A stretch of DNA of 8,079 bases from Chloroflexota bacterium. GTDB taxonomy: Bacteria > Chloroflexota > Ktedonobacteria > Ktedonobacterales > Ktedonobacteraceae. Positions within the stretch are counted from its first letter, which is position 1; the number at the start of each line of letters is the position of its first letter. Location of the stretch: the NCBI GenBank assembly GCA_021828635.1, contig JAJZEJ010000343.1:1-8079 (forward strand), read 5' to 3'. Below, one piece after another: positions 1 through 5,277 of this stretch. The position numbers were made by a program, and so were the translations under genes. The notes beneath the pieces are model-generated. The model was not told where the DNA came from, made no database searches, and worked only from the letters and a program-made list of their open reading frames with translations.

Positions 1-1035
1 CTTAATTTATCAACTCCGCTCACTGATGAATGGTTGCGTCAGCACACTCTGGTGCGCGTTGTTGAACCCATTGCTATTCGGCATGAAGTTGTTGGCTATC
101 TCTCCCTGATCGGTCATGAGGGCGATTTTGACTATCTAGAACGTATTATCCTCAATCAGGTTGTGCCTATTTTAGCTATCGAGTTCGCGCGTGAGCGTGA
201 GCGTAGCGAAGTAGAGAGCCGTTACCAGGTTGAGGCATTCACTGATGTCCTGCAAGGCAATTATCAGAGTCCCGATGAGATGATTGCTCGCGCCCGTATT
301 CTGGGCTATGATCTTTCGTTGCCCCAGGTGGTAGTGATCTTCGAGATTGTTTCTGCCGCTACTGAGAGCAACGCGAGTAAGTTATTTATCCAATGGAGCA
401 GGCGCATTCGTGAAGAATTATTGCGTGCCTGGCCCTCCTGCTGGCTCCTACCTGAAATACGTCGCGTGGTAGCATTACTGCCTCTTACCAGTGTAGAAAA
501 TAGCGAATCCGATGACCATATGTATGAGCAAATGGTCTTTGCGCGTCTGGAACGGGTTCACCAGCGTTTGCAACAAGGACGCAGTAGCCCAATAGCTACT
601 GTCGGCATTGGGCGCATCGCGCGGCAGCTTCAAGGCATTCCACAATCATGGCGTGAGGCGCAACAAGCATTAGAGATTGGACAGACGCTTTTCGGCGCTG
701 GTACTATCAATGCCTTCGCACGTCTCGGCATCTATCGACTACTCTTCTATATGGATGGGCAACAGGAACTGACCGATTTTTACAACGAAACGCTTGGTCC
801 TCTGCTCGACCATGATGCACGCAACGATGGTCCGTTGATCGAGACGTTAGAAGGTTTCTTTCGCTGTAATGGCAATCTCAGTGAGACAGCGCGTACTATG
901 CATCTGCACCGTAATTCGTTGCTTTACCGGCTTGCCCGTGTCGAGGAACTATTAGGTCTCTCGCTGGAAGATTCTGAATTGCGTCTCTCGCTCCAGGTAG
1001 CACTAAAAATACGCCATCTCCATCGTCAATCATGA
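1..1035 (+). CDS. PucR/CdaR-family transcriptional regulator, 5'-truncated by window edge
   Basis: DNA-binding transcriptional regulator, probably responding to a small metabolite. The frame is open from base 1, so the TTG at base 34 is not a convincing start and the N-terminus lies off-window; 344 residues are visible. Domain order: the end of an N-terminal sensory (GAF- or PucR-like) region with a VVGYLSLIG strand; a helical linker rich in R and E (RERERSEVESR, about bases 190-225); a CdaR GGDEF-like middle domain (about bases 290-760); and a C-terminal PucR-type helix-turn-helix. The HTH, at about bases 874-957, carries the family pattern NLSETARTMHLHRNSLLYRL followed by RVEELLG. Known members of this family control purine catabolism (PucR) or sugar diacid use (CdaR). 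The ligand here cannot be read from sequence. It converges on tsaC, and control of the nearby aldonate genes is only a guess from proximity. The stop TGA sits inside a TCATGA shared with the tsaC stop. Confidence 0.88.
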   Translation, partial: LNLSTPLTDEWLRQHTLVRVVEPIAIRHEVVGYLSLIGHEGDFDYLERIILNQVVPILAIEFARERERSEVESRYQVEAFTDVLQGNYQSPDEMIARARILGYDLSLPQVVVIFEIVSAATESNASKLFIQWSRRIREELLRAWPSCWLLPEIRRVVALLPLTSVENSESDDHMYEQMVFARLERVHQRLQQGRSSPIATVGIGRIARQLQGIPQSWREAQQALEIGQTLFGAGTINAFARLGIYRLLFYMDGQQELTDFYNETLGPLLDHDARNDGPLIETLEGFFRCNGNLSETARTMHLHRNSLLYRLARVEELLGLSLEDSELRLSLQVALKIRHLHRQS

Positions 1036-2109
1036 TGTCGCATTAATAACTTTACTCCCTGTAGCCTTCATTAACCGATCATGAATGGCGAGACCAATAC
1101 CTTCTTGCACGAAATCGCGGCAAAAGATGGCCTGGACGCCGCTCTCCTCAAGCGTGCGCAGTCCCGCGAAAAGCCGTGCCGCCACCTGCTCTGGCATATG
1201 AGTGCTACCCAAAACATAAAGGGCCGCGCCACTCTGTTGAAAGGTTGGCACATCTTCTTCTGTAATCAGTAAACCCACCCGCTCATCTTGCCTCTGTCGT
1301 CGCTCTAGCTCAGCAAGCATGGTGGCGTGTATGCTTGCTTCGGAGCCGGTAAAGAGGTATGCTGGTACCGCAGGTGCGTAATGGATGAGCATCTGCCCTG
1401 GTGATTTGGGAGCATTACTTTCAGATGAACCAGATTGGGCTTGACGGAGTTGAGGAGGTTGCACGGTTGGTAATACCGAGCGCAATGCTTCCAGACTGGT
1501 GCCGCCGGGGCGTAAGATGGTTGGTGTCTCTGTGCATAGATCAAGGACCGTGGACTCGACACCAATTTCACATGGTCCGGCATCTAATATCAGAGGGACA
1601 TGTCCCTGTAAATCGGCATAGACATGTTGGGCTGTTGTAGGACTAACATGCATAAAGCGATTGGCGCTTGGCGCGGCGATAGGTAATGCGGCGGCGCGAA
1701 TCAGTGCCAGTGCCACCGGATGACGTGGCATACGGATAGCGACCGTATCCATACCCGCAGTGACCTGTCTAGGGACGCTCGGATGAGCTGGTAGCACGAG
1801 CGTGAGGGGTCCCGGCCAAAATGCCTTTGCCAGCCTTCTGGCCTCATCTGGAATAGAGGTGACAAGTGGCTCTAAACTGGCAAAATCGGCGATATGCACG
1901 ATCAGTGGGTCACTATATGGTCGCCCTTTCGCCGCGAAAATGGCTGTGATCGCCGAAGCATCAAGCGCATTCGCCCCTAGACCATACACAGTCTCGGTCG
2001 GAAACACCACTAGCTGGCCTGCTTGTATCAGCGTGGCTGCACGCTGAATAAGCTGTGTATCTGGTTGTAACGCATCAATCTGTATAAGTTCAGTCTGTTT
2101 TTGCTGCAT
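1030..2109 (-). CDS. tsaC: L-threonylcarbamoyladenylate synthase, long Sua5-type (t6A37 tRNA modification)
   Basis: Cytosolic enzyme making threonylcarbamoyl-AMP from threonine, bicarbonate and ATP, the first step of t6A37 formation on ANN-decoding tRNAs. At 359 residues it is the long Sua5/YwlC form rather than the roughly 190-residue TsaC/YrdC form. The catalytic YrdC domain (about residues 15-205) starts with VVFPTETVYGLGANA (34-48), then the KxR motif (K61, R63 in AAKGRPYSDPL), FWPGPLTLVL (98-107), the SxN motif (SAN, 148-150) and ILRPG (198-202). The linker SPGQMLIHYAP (236-246) resembles the conserved Sua5 linker, and the C-terminal Sua5 domain fills about 247-359. ATG at 2109 is preceded by AGAAGGT (2115-2121) at good spacing. 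It lies 32 bases behind kdgK and is probably co-transcribed, but weak promoter-like hexamers in the kdgK end (2129-2171) could give independent expression. It overlaps the convergent regulator by six bases. Confidence 0.95.
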   Translation of the reverse strand: MQQKQTELIQIDALQPDTQLIQRAATLIQAGQLVVFPTETVYGLGANALDASAITAIFAAKGRPYSDPLIVHIADFASLEPLVTSIPDEARRLAKAFWPGPLTLVLPAHPSVPRQVTAGMDTVAIRMPRHPVALALIRAAALPIAAPSANRFMHVSPTTAQHVYADLQGHVPLILDAGPCEIGVESTVLDLCTETPTILRPGGTSLEALRSVLPTVQPPQLRQAQSGSSESNAPKSPGQMLIHYAPAVPAYLFTGSEASIHATMLAELERRQRQDERVGLLITEEDVPTFQQSGAALYVLGSTHMPEQVAARLFAGLRTLEESGVQAIFCRDFVQEGIGLAIHDRLMKATGSKVINATS

Positions 2110-2114
2110 AAGCG

Positions 2115-2121
2115 ACCTTCT
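2115..2121 (-). promoter_or_regulatory. Ribosome binding site of tsaC
   Basis: On the minus strand AGAAGGT stands five bases before the ATG at 2109. It supports that start and shows tsaC can be translated independently rather than only by coupling to kdgK. Confidence 0.6.
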
Positions 2122-2128
2122 GTATACT

Positions 2129-2171
2129 ATTCTACCTGCACTTAGCGGAAGCGCAAGCCAGACTGATTATA
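2129..2171 (-). promoter_or_regulatory. Possible internal promoter(s) for tsaC at the 3' end of kdgK
   Basis: On the minus strand TTGCGC (2151-2156; 4 of 6 to TTGACA) is followed after 16 bases by TAGAAT (2129-2134; 5 of 6 to TATAAT). A perfect TATAAT also lies at 2166-2171, within the last codons of kdgK, but has no good -35 at 16-18 bases. Initiation from the first pair would leave a leader of only about a dozen bases before the tsaC ATG, with the SD right at the 5' end. These are sequence matches only, in a region of ordinary composition. Confidence 0.3.
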
Positions 2172-3140
2172 CAGTAGTGTGCGTACATCCTGCACGCTGA
2201 TAGTGGCAATATCGCCCGCGATACAACGTTTGAGCGCGGCAAGCGCGTTGCCGAATAAGAGCGGTGTTGTGCCACTGCTTTCGTGTAGCTCCTGATAGAG
2301 TTCACCTTCCAGATAGCTATAGAGGTAGCCAGCCGCGAAGGCATCACCTGAACCGAAACGGAATGCGCCCTCCGTCGGTAGAGCCGGGGCGCTGGAAAAC
2401 TGTCCATTGCGTAGCTCTGCCGCTCCTTCACTACCCAGTGTTATTGCCAATGCCTGTGCTTGTTGACCATGATCGAAGCGATTGGCTATCTGCTCCAGGA
2501 TATCCTGAGCAGTCCCTGTGATATGCCATAAATCGGCGGCATCGGCACGAGTGCAGATGAGAATATTGGCATGCTGGCAGTATTCTTCGATGCCTTGTGC
2601 GGCCTCGATTGGCGACCAGAGTTTAGCACGATAGTTCACATCAAAAGAGATAGGAACGTTGTGATCCAGCGCACGCTTGAGCAGGCGCATAGCAACTGTA
2701 CGCGCCTGCTCACTCAGTGCAGGTGTAATACCGGTAAGATGTAGCAGGCGTGCGGTATCGACGACAGAGTAGTCAAGCGCGTCCGGGTTGATAGTGGCAC
2801 AAGCCGAGGCTGCGCGATCATAGTGGACCTGGGTACCGAGTGGTGACGGCGCTTCTTCGGCGTAGAAGAGGCCCAGACGCGACGAACCATTCATCCAGAG
2901 GATGTTATCCGTTTGCACGTCGTAGCGACGCAATTCGCCTTCGATGCGTCTCCCAATTGGCGTCCGCGGGAGCGCGGAGAGCCACGCTGTTCGTAAACCA
3001 AGTTGGGCTAAGGCACAGAGTGTATTCGTTTCCGTCCCTGCGACATGTACAGAAAGCGTGGTTGCATTGTCCAAACGTATACCAGGAGGGGGGCTGAGAC
3101 GAAGCATCGTTTCGCCGAAGCTGACGACATCAAGTGACAT
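2142..3140 (-). CDS. kdgK: 2-dehydro-3-deoxygluconokinase (KDG/KDGal kinase), PfkB family
   Basis: ATP-dependent kinase turning 2-keto-3-deoxy-gluconate (or -galactonate) into the 6-phosphate, the step between the dehydratase and aldolase encoded beside it. At 332 residues it is a typical PfkB/ribokinase length. VSFGETMLRLSPP (6-18) is the family opening; AGTETNTLCALAQLG (34-48) corresponds to PfkB signature 1, with AGTETN where GGAExN is common; LLHLTGITPALS (132-143) and FDVNYRAKLW (166-175) are strongly KDG-kinase-like; FGSGDAFAAGYL (262-273) is PfkB signature 2, with D266 as catalytic base and GSGD in place of the usual GAGD. The ATG at 3140 has only a weak SD (GAGAAAG, 3144-3150), but the N-terminus matches the family. 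It lies 30 bases behind dgoD and 32 ahead of tsaC, consistent with one transcript. Other PfkB sugar kinases are possible, but context and the FDVNYR region favour KDG. KDG versus KDGal preference cannot be decided. Confidence 0.9.
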   Translation of the reverse strand: MSLDVVSFGETMLRLSPPPGIRLDNATTLSVHVAGTETNTLCALAQLGLRTAWLSALPRTPIGRRIEGELRRYDVQTDNILWMNGSSRLGLFYAEEAPSPLGTQVHYDRAASACATINPDALDYSVVDTARLLHLTGITPALSEQARTVAMRLLKRALDHNVPISFDVNYRAKLWSPIEAAQGIEEYCQHANILICTRADAADLWHITGTAQDILEQIANRFDHGQQAQALAITLGSEGAAELRNGQFSSAPALPTEGAFRFGSGDAFAAGYLYSYLEGELYQELHESSGTTPLLFGNALAALKRCIAGDIATISVQDVRTLLYNQSGLRFR

Positions 3141-3170
3141 GGGCTTTCTCGCTTTTCTAGATATCGAATG

Positions 3171-4319
3171 CTACCATTCAGCAACCGTACCATCGTTGTT
3201 ACGCCAGATGGGATTATGCCAATTGTGATTGGTAGTTGCCGCCGCACGCACTTTTTCTTCGTCAATGCTGATGCCCAGGCCAGGACCGCTCGGTATCGCT
3301 ACCACGCCGTTGTGGTAGGTGAAGACGGACGGGTCGCTCAGGTAGTCAAGTAGATCGCTTTTCTCATTGTAGTGAATGTTCAGACTTTGTTCTTGAATAA
3401 AGACATTAGGGGTACTGGCATCTATCTGAATACACGTCGCTAGAGCTATTGGGCCGAGCGGGCAGTGTGGCGCGACGGCGACATCGTAAGCCTCAGCCAT
3501 TGCCGCAACCTTCTTGACCTCGCTGATGCCGCCCGCGTGTGAAGGGTCTGGCTGTAAAATATCGACATAGCCGTTATGAAGCAGATGCTTGAAGTCCCAG
3601 CGTGAATAGCGCCGTTCTCCAGTAGCGATAGGAATAGAGGTGTGATGGGCAATCTCGCGTAGTGCTTCGTCATTTTCGGGTAGCACAGGTTCCTCGATAA
3701 AGAGTGGATGTAATGGCTCCAGCTCTCGCGCCAGCACTTTTGCCATACTTTTATGAATGCGACCGTGAAAATCAATAGCGATACCAAAAGCATTGCCTGT
3801 AACGGCACGCACCTCGCTAACACGCTTAATAACATCGTCAACCTTGTCGTAAGAGTCGATGTAGTGCATCTGGCTAGTAGCATTCATCTTGATTGCCGTG
3901 AAGCCTGCATCAACGCGGTCTCGTGCTGCCTGTGCCACCTCATCAGGACGATCACCGCCAATCCATGAATAGACACGAATATGGTCACGCACCAGACCAC
4001 CGAAAAATTCGTAAATGGGTATGTTATAGTATTTGCCCTTCAAATCCCACAACGCTTGGTCAACACCGGCCATCGCACTGAGTAGAATGCCCCCTCCGCG
4101 ATAGAAGCGCCCACGATAGAGTTGTTGCCAGATATCCTCGATACGCCTGGGGTCTTGCCCGATCAAGCAACCCCCAATTTCATGTACCGCCGCAGCGACT
4201 GTGCTGGCGTGTCCCTCAAGAATAGGTTCACCCCAACCACTCAAACCCTCGTCGGTGGAGATTTTGAGGAAGAGCCAGCGCGGGGGAACTTGAAAGAGTT
4301 CTAATGTGGTAATCTTCAT
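3171..4319 (-). CDS. dgoD: D-galactonate dehydratase (enolase superfamily, mandelate racemase subgroup)
   Basis: Mg2+-dependent dehydratase converting D-galactonate to 2-keto-3-deoxy-D-galactonate in the cytosol. The 382 residues equal the length I recall for E. coli DgoD, and motifs align without gaps: VPPRWLFLKISTDEGLSGWGEP (split 11-20 and 21-32), FYRGGGILLSAMAG (72-85), GGLVRDHIRVYSWIGGDRP (107-125), the C-terminal IWRNNDGTVAEW. Metal ligands D183 (in DFHGR), E209 (in FIEEPVLP) and E235 (in TGER) are present, as are the acid/base histidines H185 and H285 (in APHCPLGPIALA). Start ATG at 4319 is preceded by AGAAAGG (4331-4337), spacing 11, slightly long. It is first gene of the leftward unit, with an extended -10 about 70 bases upstream. 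An 8-codon ORF in the same frame lies upstream of one TAG stop. Related dehydratases for other aldonates exist in this superfamily, but the full motif set favours galactonate. Confidence 0.95.
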   Translation of the reverse strand: MKITTLELFQVPPRWLFLKISTDEGLSGWGEPILEGHASTVAAAVHEIGGCLIGQDPRRIEDIWQQLYRGRFYRGGGILLSAMAGVDQALWDLKGKYYNIPIYEFFGGLVRDHIRVYSWIGGDRPDEVAQAARDRVDAGFTAIKMNATSQMHYIDSYDKVDDVIKRVSEVRAVTGNAFGIAIDFHGRIHKSMAKVLARELEPLHPLFIEEPVLPENDEALREIAHHTSIPIATGERRYSRWDFKHLLHNGYVDILQPDPSHAGGISEVKKVAAMAEAYDVAVAPHCPLGPIALATCIQIDASTPNVFIQEQSLNIHYNEKSDLLDYLSDPSVFTYHNGVVAIPSGPGLGISIDEEKVRAAATTNHNWHNPIWRNNDGTVAEW

Positions 4320-4346
4320 GCGTAACTGTGCCTTTCTAAGCTGTAG

Positions 4347-4373
4347 CTACTGATCGGCGGGAATAACTTTCAT
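4347..4373 (-). other. Possible 8-codon leader ORF upstream of dgoD
   Basis: ATG at 4373 opens MKVIPADQ and stops at TAG (4347-4349). GAGAGG (4377-4382) lies just before the ATG, though the spacing of three bases is short. It is in frame with dgoD: nine sense codons separate its TAG from the dgoD ATG. The predicted transcript would begin only about ten bases before it. It could be chance; nothing in the peptide (no run of one regulatory codon) marks it as an attenuator. Confidence 0.22.
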
Positions 4374-4389
4374 GTGCCTCTCTTTCTCC

Positions 4390-4398
4390 ATTATAGCA
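4390..4398 (-). promoter_or_regulatory. Extended -10 promoter element for the dgoD-kdgK-tsaC unit
   Basis: The minus strand reads TGCTATAAT, a perfect match to the extended -10 consensus TGnTATAAT. No good -35 hexamer lies 16-18 bases upstream; TTGTCA (4407-4412) is only 11 bases away, too close. Extended -10 promoters can work without a -35. Transcription would start near 4383, giving a leader of roughly 60 bases before the dgoD ATG. Confidence 0.55.
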
Positions 4399-4412
4399 TT
4401 GTTATTTGACAA
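4399..4412. promoter_or_regulatory. Candidate operator: 14-base quasi-palindrome next to the dgoD -10
   Basis: TTGTTA-TT-TGACAA has five of six arm positions paired, with one T/G mismatch. It sits immediately upstream of the extended -10, where a bound regulator would touch the polymerase site. The regulator is not identifiable in this window. Confidence 0.3.
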
Positions 4413-4436
4413 CTGTTCCTCACTCTGTGAAGGCAG

Positions 4437-4464
4437 GCAGGGCGACCGCGAGGGATCGCCCTGC
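4437..4464. repeat. Strong GC-rich inverted repeat (REP-like hairpin) in the divergent gap
   Basis: GCAGGGCGA (4437-4445) is perfectly complementary to TCGCCCTGC (4456-4464). Inside it CC (4446-4447) can pair with GG (4453-4454) around a bulged A4455, leaving a GCGAG loop: 11 pairs in all. Neither strand has a T-run after the stem, so it is not a canonical terminator. Its form (GGGCGACC, short loop, GG-TCGCCC) resembles dispersed palindromic elements of bacterial genomes; a genome-wide copy number would be needed to call it a repeat family. It separates the two divergent promoter areas. Confidence 0.55.
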
Positions 4465-4500
4465 TCATCTTTACAATGGCTACTAAAGCAACATTGTGGT

Positions 4501-4513
4501 ACTCTTGAAGAGT
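4501..4513. promoter_or_regulatory. Perfect 13-base palindrome upstream of the aldolase gene, candidate operator
   Basis: ACTCTT-G-AAGAGT is a perfect 6+1+6 inverted repeat, 51 bases before the aldolase ATG. It overlaps the only TTGA-type -35-like hexamer of the rightward gene (TTGAAG, 4505-4510). Position and symmetry suit a dimeric repressor site. No second copy was noticed in this window. Confidence 0.35.
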
Positions 4514-4550
4514 GTATATCCTTATGCACTACGATTACTATGCTTGAACT

Positions 4551-4558
4551 GAGGAAAG
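4551..4558 (+). promoter_or_regulatory. Ribosome binding site of the aldolase gene
   Basis: GAGGAAAG lies six bases before the ATG at 4565 and fixes that start; the earlier ATG at 4540 is in another frame. Confidence 0.7.
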
Positions 4559-4564
4559 TGGGAC

Positions 4565-5203
4565 ATGACACAGGCAAGCCAACGCATTATTAAACGCCGC
4601 CAACCTATTGCTATTGTGCGCCTCGATGATCTTTCGGATGCGGTACAATTGAGCCACGCTCTTTGTGAGGGAGAAATCAACGCGCTCGAATTTACTTTTA
4701 CCAACGAATTAGCGCCGCAAGCTATCACACAGGTACGCCGAGAATTGGGTGAGAGCGCCGTGGTGGGAGCCGGTACTGTGCTGGATACGCAGCACGCCGA
4801 AATTGCCATTGAAGCCGGGGCGCAATTTCTTGTCACCCCTGCGCTCCTGCCAGAAGTGATTACTACTGGACGCCGTCATAACGTACCAGTCGTATGCGGT
4901 GCTTTTTCGCCAACCGAGATACTAACGGCGTGGAATGCAGGCGCTGAATACGTCAAAATCTTTCCAGCAGGACGCTTGGGGCCAGACTATCTCAAAGATG
5001 TGCTGGCACCGTTGCCCAATCTCTTACTCGTGCCAACCGGTGGTGTCAGCCTGGAAAACTGTGCAGCCTTCCTGGCAGCGGGCGCTTACACCGTAGCCAT
5101 TGGGAGCCAATTAGTCGATAAAAATCTGGTACGTCATAAAGACTGGGCAGGACTAACACGCCTTGCTAAACAATATGTTCACGTTTGTGGGTATTCACTG
5201 TAA
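4565..5203 (+). CDS. eda: KDPG/KDPGal aldolase (2-dehydro-3-deoxy-6-phosphogluconate/galactonate aldolase)
   Basis: Class I aldolase cleaving a 2-keto-3-deoxy-6-phospho-aldonate to pyruvate and glyceraldehyde-3-phosphate, the last step of the pathway in this cluster. The 212 residues are the usual single TIM-barrel size. Seen in order: PIAIVRL (14-20) for strand 1, LEFTFTN with E42 as the likely catalytic glutamate, VGAGTVLD (67-74), FLVTPAL (88-94), and YVKIFPA (129-135) with K131 as the Schiff-base lysine, then VPTGGVS (156-162) and AIGSQLVDK (178-186) for phosphate binding. As I recall, a Thr in PTGG marks KDPG aldolases, while E. coli DgoA has Val, so this copy looks Eda-like despite its DgoD partner. 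Position 47 is Asn where E. coli Eda has Arg. Divergent from dgoD, and the first gene of a rightward pair; the lactonase starts 74 bases later. The Eda family also includes 4-hydroxy-2-oxoglutarate aldolase activity. Confidence 0.92.
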   Translation: MTQASQRIIKRRQPIAIVRLDDLSDAVQLSHALCEGEINALEFTFTNELAPQAITQVRRELGESAVVGAGTVLDTQHAEIAIEAGAQFLVTPALLPEVITTGRRHNVPVVCGAFSPTEILTAWNAGAEYVKIFPAGRLGPDYLKDVLAPLPNLLLVPTGGVSLENCAAFLAAGAYTVAIGSQLVDKNLVRHKDWAGLTRLAKQYVHVCGYSL

Positions 5204-5239
5204 CGATCTTAACATGGACGATAGAAAACGATGATGTAG

Positions 5240-5258
5240 GGACCGGTTTACCGTGTCC
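5240..5258 (+). other. Small hairpin in the aldolase-lactonase spacer
   Basis: In the 74-base spacer (5204-5277), GGAC/GTCC (5240-5243 with 5255-5258) and CGG/CCG (5244-5246 with 5251-5253) pair around a TTTA loop with a bulged T5254. It ends seven bases before the lactonase SD (5266-5273). With no T-run it is not a terminator; it could tune message processing or translation, or be chance. Confidence 0.25.
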
Positions 5259-5265
5259 GTTGGTT

Positions 5266-5273
5266 AGGAGAGG
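5266..5273 (+). promoter_or_regulatory. Strong ribosome binding site that decides the lactonase start
   Basis: AGGAGAGG lies four bases before the ATG at 5278. The in-frame ATG at 5185 lies inside the aldolase gene, has no SD, and would add 31 residues unrelated to the family, so 5278 is preferred. Confidence 0.75.
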
Positions 5274-5277
5274 AACA

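Larger units (their letters stand above)
4320..4564. promoter_or_regulatory. Divergent intergenic control region between dgoD and the aldolase gene
   Basis: This 245-base gap carries no protein-sized ORF. From left to right it holds the dgoD SD (4331-4337), a possible mini-ORF (4347-4373), the dgoD extended -10 (4390-4398), a quasi-palindrome (4399-4412), a large hairpin (4437-4464), a 13-base palindrome (4501-4513) and the aldolase SD (4551-4558). The aldolase promoter is not clear: TTGAAG (4505-4510) with TACGAT (4530-4535) has a 19-base spacer, and TATATC (4515-4520) lacks a good -35. Such a shared gap would allow both arms of the pathway to be switched together. Confidence 0.7.

Noticed and set aside
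34..36. TTG as start of the PucR-type regulator
   Set aside because: The frame is open back to base 1 and the family has a longer N-terminal sensory region, so the start is off-window.
1312..1339. Perfect 9-base inverted repeat (AGCAAGCAT/ATGCTTGCT) with a 10-base loop
   Set aside because: It lies within the tsaC C-terminal domain coding sequence, has no T-run on either strand, and can be explained by Ala/Ser/His/Met codons; probably chance.
2237..2253. CGGCAA/TTGCCG hairpin in kdgK
   Set aside because: Short, inside coding sequence for the conserved C-terminal helix (GNALAAL), and no terminator or operator context.
4407..4412. TTGTCA as a -35 for the dgoD promoter
   Set aside because: Only 11 bases from the TATAAT; sigma-70 needs about 16-18. 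The extended -10 is the better reading.
4473..4497. ACAATG...CATTGT inverted repeat in the divergent gap
   Set aside because: Six-base arms with a 13-base AT-rich spacer are expected by chance; noted only because it lies between the two stronger palindromes.
5185..5277. Longer N-terminus for the lactonase from ATG 5185
   Set aside because: It would overlap the aldolase end, has no SD, and adds 31 residues not seen in SMP-30 proteins; ATG 5278 has a strong AGGAGAGG in front.
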